In this document: in pieces, positions 25,705-36,229 of the stretch | How the letters are laid out: every line of letters starts with the position of its first letter | Position numbering within the stretch: position 1 is the stretch's first letter | NCBI GenBank assembly: GCA_035048815.1 | Contig: JAUCBN010000024.1 | Coordinates: 2,912,001 to 2,976,000 of the forward strand | From: Abelmoschus esculentus | Taxonomy: Eukaryota; Streptophyta; Magnoliopsida; Malvales; Malvaceae | Length of the DNA: 64,000 nt | Direction: 5' to 3' | Notes under the pieces: model-generated | What the model saw: the letters and a program-made list of their open reading frames with translations, nothing else | The model's database searches: none | Told to the model about the DNA's origin: nothing | Made by a program: the position numbers and the translations under genes

Positions 25705-26295
25705 ATGGTTTTTCTCAGAGAAGAAGCAGCTGAAACTGAAAGCAGATCTACCAAACAAGGCGAGCTAAGGGCTAATAAAGATAGCAATAATGAAGCAATT
25801 GAAGAAGAGAATCCAGGAGAGTGGTTGAACCTGACACTCGGTGGGAACTTAATACCAGAACCCGGAGATTCTGAGCTCGACTTGGACCAGCAGTTAAGTC
25901 GAGTTCCTTCCAAGGTTTTCTCTTGCAACTTCTGCAGGAGGAAGTTTTACAGTTCACAAGCTTTGGGTGGCCACCAAAACGCCCACAAGCGAGAGCGAGG
26001 TGCGGCCAGAAGATATCAATCCCAGAGGGTGATGACGATGATGAGTTTGCCGATGAGCAGTCAAATGGTTCGATCGCTTGGTGTTCGACCACATTCACTT
26101 GTGCACAAATCAACCAGAGATGGAGCTGCAGCTGCAGCTGCTGCAAGTGTAGCAAGATTTAATGATACTTACACAGTGCAGTTCACAGTTGATGACGGAA
26201 TGGACTTTATGTGGCCTGGCAGTTTCCGTATGGATCCTCGACCCCTTGAACCACCGTCGGAACCACCCAAGCTTGACTTGAACCTTCGGCTCTAA
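25705..26295 (+). CDS. Single C2H2 zinc finger protein with EAR repression motif
   Basis: A probable nuclear transcriptional repressor of the plant ZFP1/3/4/7-like group. It is intronless, with 196 residues. An acidic N-terminal part carries an EWLNLTLGG motif (about 39-47). The single finger is at about 72-95, with Cys74, Cys77, His90 and His94 and the plant-specific QALGGH core on its helix. The middle is rich in Arg, Ser and Ala, with an Ala-rich tract. The protein ends exactly in LDLNLRL (190-196), the EAR motif that recruits TOPLESS-type co-repressors (family knowledge). The start is the first ATG of the open frame, in good context (caaaATGGTT). The target genes cannot be told from sequence. 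Sure of the class, not of the individual orthologue. Confidence 0.9.
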   Translation: MVFLREEAAETESRSTKQGELRANKDSNNEAIEEENPGEWLNLTLGGNLIPEPGDSELDLDQQLSRVPSKVFSCNFCRRKFYSSQALGGHQNAHKRERGAARRYQSQRVMTMMSLPMSSQMVRSLGVRPHSLVHKSTRDGAAAAAAASVARFNDTYTVQFTVDDGMDFMWPGSFRMDPRPLEPPSEPPKLDLNLRL

Positions 26296-26399
26296 TCCAT
26301 CTATCTACTCTCTGGTCCAAGTTCAAGATCTCTTGAACTTCGGATTATTGTTAGGCATAACTTCTGAGATTAATTGTAATCTACTGTAAACATAATTTC

Positions 26400-27470
26400 C
26401 AATAAAATTTTTGTTTATTTTACTTTTGCTATCAAAATAATAACCATAAAGACAAATCAACTAATTGAATTAAACCTGATTCATTCTCTTTGAATCACAA
26501 TTTCCTGCGGCGAGATCATCATCTCGCCACAGCCTCAGTCACAGGTGAGATCGTTTGCCACTCCCCCATCATGGGGCAAACTTGCCTCATCGTATTACAG
26601 TTTTTAACCGGAGCCGAAGGCCTCCGGTGAACACATACTACATCTATGCCATAAGAGTTTAATCACCTAAGAATTTTTATCTACAATAATTATGATTTAT
26701 GACTTTTTTAACTAGAAAAAGTTTTATTTTTAGAGACAGTTTTGATTAAAGTTCAATAATTTATGGATTTCTACTTACAGTAATTATGATTATAATTTAC
26801 CCAAAATTGTTAATTACTTATGACTTATCTAAAAATAATACATTTTAAATCTGAAAGTAGTACTATGTTGACAAGAAAAGAAAATACCTACAGCCAATCC
26901 AGTTCCTCCTGCGTCTGTTATGAAACAGGCCAACCATCCGCATCTAAACTTACCGTTGAATTCGTGCCCAAGAAACAGTACCAAGACAGCAAAACATAAA
27001 TCAATCTCTTTCCCAAAAAAACCATCTGCTTCTTCCATGATATCTTATCTCCTTACTATACTAACCCCGTTTGTCAAGGCTGTCATTTTCAGACAAAAAA
27101 AACTTATCCATAAATATATAAAAATTAGGACAATAACAACAAAATGGTCAGGGTGAGCGTCCAATCAAATCAAGTTAACGCATTATATTTTATAACTAAA
27201 ACTTTATTTAAATTTTTTTTAGTTCGGATGAACCAAAGGTTAGCATTTCTTTTGAGATAAAAAGTAAAAATAGAAGAGATGGTTAAGAATGTGAACCACA
27301 TATTTTTGCTTCATCGAAAGCCTTTTGATTGTCACCCACTTAGCCAAAATCGTGAGATAAGAACCAAGAACTTGGTATGCTCTGTAGATGAAAGAAACTA
27401 ATGAAAAACAAGCCATTGTGAAAACCAAAACTTGTCTAAGTTCAACATTTCACACTTTCACATTAAGAAG
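26400..27470. other. Intergenic stretch after the zinc finger gene
   Basis: This is the presumed 3' UTR with an aataaa signal at 26400-26405, then low-complexity DNA. A short symmetrical gc-rich patch (ggcgagatcatcatctcgcc) lies at about 26509-26528. No gene was seen. Confidence 0.45.
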
Positions 27471-27474
27471 TGAC

Positions 27475-27680
27475 ACCCCAGGACGGATTTAGGGTGTAGC
27501 TGCACCCCTAAAATTTTTAATTTTTTTTATATTTTATATATTTATTTTATATTTTTTATTGATAATCTAATTATGTACTTTTAAATTCTTGTAATTTTAC
27601 ACCACCTACATTTTTAATATATATTTATGATAATTTGCAATTTTTTATATAAAATTCTGGGTCTATTCCTATCGTCCATT
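27475..27680. repeat. Dispersed repeat, copy related to one at 61.5 kb
   Basis: The features gcaccccta...aattttt, ttttattgataatcta and a terminal tctgggtctattcctatc are shared, in the same order and orientation, with about 61480-61720 (cgtaacccct, ttattgataatctag, gagtctgtccctgtc). Such terminal wording is common in plant LTR or non-LTR remnants. The class is not resolved. Confidence 0.5.
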
Positions 27681-27714
27681 ATCATAGAAAAGAATAGTTT
27701 TTTTTCATGTGAGC

Positions 27715-28260
27715 AGAGCGACATCAAGCTGTTCTTCACAATCCTCTAAATGGAGATCTGAACTCTCATCGAGAATTTCATCACTTCCATACTGATCGGA
27801 GATGGACCGAGGGGACCGGAGAGGTAATCCCTTAAAATTTTGAATTTCGTATAAAATTCTAAAAAATAAATTTTTTTATATATTATATTTCGAATTTTAT
27901 AGTTTCGTCCAATCCTAATCCCATTTTACTTCAACAGAAGGCAAACCTTCATGTTTCCAATCGAACAGAGCATCAGACGCATTACAATGAAATTTGTTGC
28001 CGATTTGGACGTGTTCATGAACCAAACAACTTTCACAGAAAATCATTCTCAATTGAGTTGAGAATCGAGCTTTTACGAGACTCGATCTCACATCCATTGA
28101 TAACCAAACCTCGTCGCCCAACTTTCAAAAACTCGGCTCCCGACGATTTTAGGTCTTCCTCGTCGACTTCAACTTCCAGAGTTCAACGATTTTACAAACT
28201 TCCACGCGTCTTCTTCTTCCCGTATTGAAGAACATATCTTTTCGTATTCTTCTCCTCGAT
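27715..28260 (-). pseudogene. Degenerate gene fragment, family not recognised
   Basis: On the minus strand, codon-like sequence is split across frames. At about 28255-28170 it reads EEYEKICSSIREEEDAWK before a stop. At 28121-27915 it is an open stretch starting MGDEVWLSMDVRSSLVK and containing CESCLVHEHVQIGNKFHC. At about 27800-27720 it reads GSDEILDESSDLHLEDCEEQ. An AT-rich interruption lies between the last two. GC content is above that of the flanks. This pattern fits a broken, possibly transposed gene copy, but I cannot name the source. Confidence 0.35.
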
Positions 28261-28526
28261 GATATTCAAACAGGGATGGATCCAATCTGTTCACCAAAGC
28301 CCAATATAATTTTGTAAAGCCCAGGTGATCCACTCTCCAAGTATATAATCTTTTATGGATTTAATCTTATTTTATGATTTAGTAAGATTTAAATTTTTTA
28401 GTATTCGAGTCTAATTTAATCGAATATTAAATGTTACGCTTTTTAGTTATAAAGTTTCAAATTTAAATAGTTTGATTATATTTTGCTTAAAACAATTATA
28501 TAAAGGCATGAATCATCTTATTTCAG

Positions 28527-28666
28527 TGATTAAAAAAATAATTATTGTTCTCAGAGTTAACAGGTTTGGGTATAGTATTACAGTATAATAATTGAGTGAT
28601 CAATATTTAATGACTAAAAATATATTTTAGAACAGATACTATTATAACTATTATAATTGATTAAAA
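28527..28666 (+). repeat. SINE-like dispersed repeat, copy 2
   Basis: It shares the series taaaaaaataattattgt, a B-box-like caggtttggg, attgagtgatcaatattt and tagaacagatactatta with the copies at 14.2, 31.2 and 41.3 kb. It is more diverged than copy 4. Confidence 0.4.
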
Positions 28667-29075
28667 AACAGCTACGTAAAATAATTTATTAACAACAGAG
28701 AAGATGAACTTGATATATAATAACAATTTACTAAGGATTTATAAATATTGAGACTTAAATTTATTGATTTTCTAAATTACGATAAAATATATAAAATATA
28801 CAAATTTTAAAGACTAAAATTATTATTATTATTATAATAGCTTGCTACATCATCATTTTCGTTAGAAGCTTAGCAGACTTAATAGTCGGTAACCAAAATA
28901 GAAAAAACTAACACTAATAATGGTTTTACCAAAAAAAATACTACTTTGGTTTCCTAAATATGAAATAGACCATAGTTTGATGACTTGTTGTGTAATTTAC
29001 CCAATAATAAATTAGTAAGTGGGGTATAAAGCATGGAATTAATATTTATGTGGTCCTTGTGTTTTATGCCAAATG

Positions 29076-29651
29076 TAGGGGCGCAATCGAATCGAGCTTG
29101 AACGGATAAGGATATGTTTGTGTTTGTTTATTTATTTTTGAAGGTGTTTAAATTTTGTTCGTGTTCGTTTAAATTTTTAATGGTATGTTCAAGCTTGGTT
29201 CGTTTATTTTTTTTCGTGTTCGGGCTCGGTTCGTTTAATGTTCACGAACGTGTTCGTTTAACATTCACGGACGTGTTCGTTTAACATTCACGGACGTGTT
29301 CGTTTATATGTTCGATAATTTGTTCGTTTAACGTTCGTAAACATGTTCGTTAAGCGTTCGTGAACGAGTTCGTTTGTATATATTCATCAACTTGTTTATT
29401 TAACATTCACGAATATGTTTGTTTAGTATTCATGAACATGTTTGTTTAGCGTTTGTATATAAAAGAACATAAACAAGCCTATAAATAAGTATATAAACGA
29501 GCTTATAAACGAACATAAACGAGCCGAACACATTTATGTTTGTGTTCGGTCGTTTATTAATCGAACATAAAATATCTGTTCATACTTGTTTATTTAACTT
29601 AATAAACAAACATTATACGAACGGTTTAAGAGCAGCTCGTCAAACACCCTA
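29076..29651. mobile_element. hAT-like element containing a GTTCGTTTAAC minisatellite
   Basis: The left end reads taggggcgcaatcg and the right end reads tcaaacacccta, which is the inverse of TAGGGTGTTTGA. No target duplication was found, so ends are approximate. The interior (29180-29470) repeats a roughly 22-24 bp unit around ttcgtttaacattcacggac, with progressively diverged copies. Confidence 0.45.
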
Positions 29652-30216
29652 TTTATTTAGACCCTATCGAGATGTACTTTTACTCCATGCTTATGAATTA
29701 AGAAATATACTCTGTGCATTGGACTGATCTTTCCTAATCCATGGATTAATGATAGGGAAAAACACAATTCATTCAATTTTTAATGGTTTAAAAAATAATA
29801 ATAAATATAAAATAAACTTGTAACATACTTATTAACAAACGACGTAGTTTTAGTTTTAATCGATAATAGATCTCAATTATAGTTTCGAACAATTCTTTTT
29901 AATCTCTTTATAAAAAATTACAGGGATGAAAATTGATTTATTTTTAAATTTGTCTGCTACTTTAAATATTTATGTTTTATCTCTTAATTTTTAATTTTGA
30001 CTCTGTCACTAATCATGGGTAAGGTACAATAATAACTAATAAAGCAGACATGGAATATACTGAAAAGCAAATACTAAATAAATTTAATATCTAATTAAAG
30101 TGGTATTTGATAAGTTAACATAAAGTTTCATGAACAATTAGACTAATCTATTCTTTTACAGACGAGTTTTTATAAATTGGGATAATTATTTGATTCATCG
30201 TTCGTAAATATATATC

Positions 30217-30741
30217 TAGGGATGAGTATTCGATCGAGTCGAGTTAAAAATTTTTGAGTTATTCGAGTTGACGAGTCATATTTTACGACTCAAACTTTAT
30301 TTGATTTTTTTTCAGTTCGAGTTGAGTTTAAGAAATTTGAGTCGAGTCGAATCGAATCGAGTTTTTTAGTTTCTATAAATATTTAATTATAATTATTTAC
30401 CATGTTATAGTATGATATGATTCCAATTTAAACGATTCTCTCTAATCATATAATATATATATATATATTTTCATATGTAGCAATATTTCTTTATATTTTT
30501 ATATATCAATGTATATATATCATAAAAACGATAGACTCATCTCAAACTTAAAAATTAATCCTTTAATTACTAAAAATTTTGAGTTATTCGAATTTTAATT
30601 TTACAACTCGAACTCTATTTGAAATTTTTTCGAGTCGAGTCTATGAAATTTCGAGTTAAGTCAAAACGAATCGAGTATTTTCGTATCGATTCGAGTCGAG
30701 TTATTCGATTTTTTCGAGTCGAGTCAAGTTTTGCTCACCTA
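30217..30741. mobile_element. hAT-like MITE rich in gagtcgag motifs
   Basis: The left end reads tagggatgagtattcgatcg and the right end reads gttttgctcaccta. The ends are inverted and the interior is full of tcgagtcgagtt words. No target duplication remains, so it is probably old. Confidence 0.4.
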
Positions 30742-31236
30742 ATACATTCACAAACCTTAAAACCTAACTATAAATCTTAAAATTAAAATCTTAAATTTTA
30801 ACTTTTAAACTGTAAAAATTAAACATTTATGACTTATTTTGTTATTAACGTATCGAATAATAATCCAACAAATAATGGTTAGTGGTTATCCATAAAAACA
30901 AATTCAAAAAATAAAAAAAACATAAATTTACATATATTATTGAAATACTCAAATCTATACATTTTACATTTTAAAAAATATATAAAAAAATCATAAATAT
31001 TTAAATCTATTATTTCATGCAAAAGCTAATAATTCCTGACCCATCACTCTCCCTATTTATTTATTTATTTATGATTTTCTTAGGTAAAATGATGTGGAAT
31101 AAGAAGTGCACGTGGTTTTGGGTCGTAAAGAAGAAGGCTGTCACGTGGAGGGATCGGTCAAAAGAAATGACAGAGAATCAATACTACCATCCCTTTATGT
31201 TTAGGGTAGAAGAAAATTTTGAGCACGAGCCATTTA

Positions 31237-31392
31237 GTTTCGATGATTAAAGAAATAATTATTATTTTTAAAGATTATAATTTCGAGTATCAGTAATATT
31301 AGTACATTGATTGAGCGATCAGTGTTTAATAGTTAAGAGTATACTCTAGAACAGGTACTACTGTAACAATATAGTTGATTAAAAAAATTAAA
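31237..31392 (+). repeat. SINE-like dispersed repeat, copy 3
   Basis: It reads gattaaagaaataatta, then a decayed B box, gattgagcgatcagtgttt, and ctagaacaggtactactgta. This is the same order of motifs as copies 1, 2 and 4. Confidence 0.45.
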
Positions 31393-31570
31393 TTTTGATA
31401 TATTTTTTATTTTTATTTTATGTATTTAAAATAGTATAAAGCAATTTATTATGATATATGTATTTTTACTATAAGATTTAATATTTTATTGATAATAAAT
31501 ATAATAATGCATCTTAAAAATAAATTAATATAATTAATTATGATTTCTTATCATCTTATCACATTATGTG

Positions 31571-31782
31571 GAAAAATTATACGGTGAACCCTGTTCATCA
31601 CGTCATCTATGGTCCCAAGCAATCAGGACCGTTGATCTTAATTTTTTTTCAAATGAATCATCACCTCTTTCCTACATAAACTTAGTAGATGGGTAGTTAT
31701 TAGGTGATTATTTAAAGATCAACGATCCTGATTATTTGGACTATAAATGACGGGATGAACAGAGTTCACCGTATAATCTCTC
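31571..31782. mobile_element. Mutator-type MITE with 9-bp target duplication cattatgtg
   Basis: This 212-bp element has long terminal inverted repeats. The left end is gaaaaattatacggtgaacc, and the right end inverted is gagagattatacggtgaact. Perfect 9-bp direct repeats (cattatgtg) flank it at 31562-31570 and 31783-31791. The 9-bp duplication points to Mutator-like transposition. It has no coding capacity. Its termini resemble those of the elements at 45.9 and 54.4 kb. Confidence 0.8.
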
Positions 31783-32259
31783 CATTATGTGCCCATACAT
31801 ATTAAGAAAATATATGATAATTTATTTTTTAAATTATTAGTTTTTTTTTTTGAAATTAGAATATAATAAGACTGCCTTTGTCCAGAAGGAACAACGATTT
31901 TGTCCACTGCGTCAGCCCAATTATTTATTTGTATAAATAAATAATAAATATGAGGAGACAGTCGGTGAAATTATTTGATTCACTCTAAAAAATAATTATT
32001 ATAGCAATAATAATGAGTGTTTAAAATTAAACATATTTTTATCTCTGTAATTAATTAGCCATTTGTTTATTATATAATTAAGCTCTTATTGATTTATAAT
32101 TAAAAATAAAAAATAAAAATAAAAGATATATTTACCTTTTTAATTAAAGATGCCTAAGGGTTAACGTAATGAAGAAGTACATATATATTAATATGCATGC
32201 ATGTGAATTTCAATTATAAGTGGAAAGCAAACACTATATTGTGGTGTGTAAAATATTTA

Positions 32260-32642
32260 GTACGAATCTTCTACGGGCGTCGAATACTGTTAATCACTAT
32301 TAATACTGAATATCGTTGAATATTATTAAATTAATTAATAAAAATTAAAAGTCTTAAGAACGCAAATTATAATTAATAATTATATGTTGAGTCTATCATT
32401 TTTTCGTTAATTGTATGCTAAGCACTTGAGGATTTAATTTTTATTAAATTAATACTAAATATCTTTGAATATTATTAAATTAATTAATAAATATTAAAAA
32501 TCTTAAAGACTCAAACTATAATTAATAATTATATGTTGAGTCTATCACTCTTTCGTCAATTGTATGCTGAGTACTTGGGTTTTAATTTTTGTTAATTAAT
32601 TTAATAGCGTTTAGCGGTATTCGACGCCCGTGTAGAATTTCT
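32260..32642. mobile_element. MITE with internal tandem duplication
   Basis: The left terminus has tctacgggcgtcgaatac, and the right terminus is its inverse, gtattcgacgcccgtgtaga. Both are flanked by aaatattta (32251-32259 and 32643-32651), a likely 9-bp duplication, although that word is nearly palindromic. Inside, a unit of about 149 bp (starting near 32306 and again near 32455) is repeated in tandem with about 90 percent likeness by eye. Confidence 0.65.
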
Positions 32643-34286
32643 AAATATTTAATGTAGTGGCATGGGAAATTTTATATTTTATGTGAGTTTAATTTAGGAT
32701 TTTAATATTTATTTTATAATTTAAATTTTAAAAATTTAAATTATAAGCTTTATTATCGTAATTTAAAGTTGAGGTTTACATGTTAAAATTTATTTAGGTT
32801 TTAAAGTTTTTATGAAAAATTCAGTTTAAAAATTATGCTTATTAATAAAATTTTCTAATTTTAAGTTTTAAAAATATTAACATATAATTAAATAAATTTA
32901 TAAGGGTGGACAAAAAATTCGGTTATTTGGTCCCAGTCTCGATTGGATCCGGAGAATTTTTACTCATAATTGATTTTGGTGGGATCATAATTGAATCTAA
33001 AATTAAGTCTCAATCATAATGAGGACTTAGATTAAATTTTGATTTTCTGAATCTGATATCTTCTAGGTATCTAATAGGATCGAGACCAATATTAAATATT
33101 TGGTATTGGTTTGTTAGATAATATTTTTTCTATTAATTTTTTTATGTATGAATATTATAAGTATAACTCGTTTTAATTTTTTTTTCAAGCCTACAATATT
33201 TTAATTTTGTTATTTAATATTATTATTGGTGATTATTTTTTCCTTTGTTGCTCAAATTTTCTTAATAATAAATCAATTAATCATATACCTGATATTGGTA
33301 TCGACTATCAACTCTCATTAGTAACAGGACCAATTCCTAGAATTTAGGACCTTGTGTGATCATGATGGAGAGTGATTTTAATTTTCAAAAAATGATGGCT
33401 ATCGAGATCGAGACCGATTTTGATTAAATTGATCAAGTATCCGGTATTAGTGCCGACTCCTACTAGTAACAAGATTGGTTCCTAGAATTTAGTATCCAAT
33501 ATAACCGTTATTGATTTTAATTTTCAGAAACCAATAACTATCAAAATCAGAATAAATTTTAATCAAATTAATATGATGCTCAATTTTACTCACACCTACT
33601 ATCAAATATAAAATATTTATTCTAAAATTTTCACGCAAATATTATATCTTTAAATATTATTTATGAATATAATACCTAAAAATATTAATTTAATTTAGCA
33701 CTATCTTTAAAATTTGTCTGATTGATACGATGAGTTTTTTAAATTTTTAATTTTTAATTGACTTCATGGATACTTTTTATTTTTTAAAATAATTTTTTTA
33801 TGAAATTTATTTGATTCTAACGACCAAAAGACATTAAAAAATATTTGATAAAACTTATCATAACGTCCATACGAATTTTATAAAATCTATTAAAAATTTA
33901 AAAATTATAAAAACTCATCGAACCAACAAAACAAATTCTAAACATATATATTAAATAAAAAGTTAATATTTTTAAATAATAAATCCATAAAAAATATTAA
34001 AATACATAATATTTAAATATTTATTTATCTACTTACATATTTTTCGATTTTCTCTCTCCGCCACCATAGGCTATATCTAAAGGAATTAGGAAATACAGAA
34101 TTTCAGTAATTCGATCCTTGAAAAGTCTCACCGTTTCCCACTGCTCTGCTCGCTATTTCACTGTCTCTCTCTGTGCAGCCTGCAGGAAGCTTACCATTCT
34201 CTTTAGTCTTTTCCCTCTTGGTTTTGTTTCTCTCTTCAGTTCCAAATCGATCAAGGACTTTCTGAAAAGCAAAAATCTGACCATTA

Positions 34287-36196
34287 ATGGAGAAAAAGCA
34301 AGGTTTTTTCTCAGCTCTCAAAGAGGAACTGGTTCGCGGGCTTTCACCTTCCCGCTCTCGGAACAACAGCCCCAGAAGAGCTCGTTCACCCATGGACATT
34401 CTCTTACGGAGAAACAAAAGCAACCCCAACAGTTACGGAGGCGTTTACGTGGCGCAAACGGAGTACGGTGGTCCGAGGCCGGTCGGGGAAGCGTTAGCCC
34501 CGCTCATGGAAGGTCCCGAGACGGACGGAGGGGAAACTGGGGATTCGAAGCGGCTCAGCTCGGGGATAGGACAATGGGTTATGGGACAGTTATCGAGGAC
34601 TCCATCGGCTGCTTCGATGAGTTACAAAAGGTCTGATCTAAGGCTGTTGCTTGGAGTCATGGGCGCGCCTTTGGCTCCGGTTCAAGTTAGCTACACTGAT
34701 CCGCTGCCTCACTTGAGCATAAAAGACACTCCCATTGTTAGTCCGTTTTTCATCTCTCTCCTTTTAAGCTTATTCTATGGTTGATGGATCCATTTAATAA
34801 ACCTTGGTTTCCATTCAAACTGTTTGGCTAGCAAGAAAATTGAGTAAAACTCCTTGTACAGATATAGTGTCATTTTCTTGGGGTCCTCATAGATGCTAAT
34901 ATTACTTTTAAAACATAAAAAGTTATAGTTAGAACTCTAGGGTAGAAAAGGGTGTTGCTGGCTGAGGTTGTTTTCTTTGTGCAAAATACAGAAACAGAAA
35001 CTTCACATTAATGAAGTTTTTCATTTGATTACTACTAGGTTATATTCCTTGCTGAATTCTAGTGATAAAATGTTGAGACTTCAATATTACTTGCTGTTTT
35101 ATTTTCTCCTGTTTCGTTTTCTGCAGGAAACTTCTACTGCTCAGTACATATTGCAGCAGTATACAGCTGCTTCCGGTGGGATGAAGCTGCAAAACTCCAT
35201 TCGGAATGCATACGCAATGGGGAAGCTCAAAATGGTATCTTGTGAATACGAAACTGCCACAAAGACTGTTAAGAACCATTATGGCTCCAGAGGTGTGGAG
35301 TCCGGTGGGTTTGTGCTCTGGCAAATGAATCCAGACATGTGGTATGTTGAACTTGCGGTCGGTGGATGCAAGGTTCATGCTGGCTGTAATGGGAAGCTTG
35401 TGTGGAGGCACACACCTTGGCTTGGTGCTCGTACCGCAAAGGGGCCTGTTAGACCCTTGCGCCGTGCACTTCAGGTGAGGTTTCCTATTCTTATCGACTA
35501 ATGAACGTTGTCTTGTGAGTCATACTTTTTAGCATTCTTAGTTTTCTGATATTGTCTTTGTGGTTCATTAAGGGTCTTGATCCAAGAACTACGGCTAGTA
35601 TGTTTTCTGATGCAAAATGCATAGGAGAGAAGACAATTAATGGTGAAGATTGCTTCATCCTCAAGCTTTGTACTGATCCTCAGACATTGAAGGCAAGGAG
35701 CGAAGGCCCTGCAGAGGTCATCAGGCATGTTTTATTTGGCTACTTTAGTCAGAAGACTGGACTTCTTGTTCACATGGAAGATTCACATCTCACTCGTACT
35801 CAATCAAATGGTGGTGATACTGTTTATTGGGAAACCACAATCAATTCGTATCTTCACGATTACCGACCTGTCGAAGGTATCATGATAGCACATTCTGGAC
35901 GTTCTGTCATTACACTCTTCAGGTTCGGAGAAGCTGCAATGAGCCATACTAAAACAAGGATGGAAGAAGCTTGGACCATCGAGGAGGTTGCCTTTAACAT
36001 ACCAGGCCTTTCCGTTGATTGCTTTATCCCTCCAGGTGATTTGAGATCTGGATCTGTCAACGAAACCTACGAACTACCCCAGGATGAAAAGGCAAAGAAT
36101 GTGATCGCCTTATCAGCACATTGTGCCAAAGTGGCCGCTCTAGAGGAGGCACGGGATAGTTGTGCCGACAGCATGATATGGAAGAAGCAAGTCTGA
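34287..36196 (+). CDS. DUF620 family protein
   Basis: A plant-specific protein family of unknown biochemical role. Three exons (34287-34736, 35127-35474 and 35573-36196) join in phase to 473 residues, the usual size. The N-terminus has a basic, Ser/Arg-rich segment (SPSRSRNNSPRRARSPMDIL) and a Gly-rich linker. The DUF620 body starts near SYKRSDLRLLLGVMGAPLAP (about 111-130). It continues through TAQYILQQYTAASGG, MWYVELAVGG, GPVRPLRRALQGLDPRTTAS and GEDCFILKLC, then ends in KVAALEEARDSC. No signal peptide or membrane segment is visible. The start is the first ATG after a long pyrimidine-rich leader (34.1-34.28 kb). Position and sequence suggest Arabidopsis At3g19540 as counterpart. Very confident in the family; function unknown. 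Confidence 0.93.
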
Positions 36197-36229
36197 AGAA
36201 AGGGTAGAATCAAAACTTAGCAACCGTTC

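Larger units (their letters stand above)
26900..34000. other. Transposon-rich intergenic desert
   Basis: Apart from the listed elements and the 27.7-28.3 kb gene fragment, the sequence is AT-rich without coding potential. The stretch 32.9-33.6 kb (agggtggacaaaaaattcgg ... ctcacaccta) may be another decayed inverted-repeat element. A 77-codon frame at 31017-31250 has no recognisable motif. Confidence 0.4.

Noticed and set aside
31017..31250. 77-codon + strand frame
   Set aside because: Hydrophobic low-complexity start and no motif; the region is intergenic and next to repeats.
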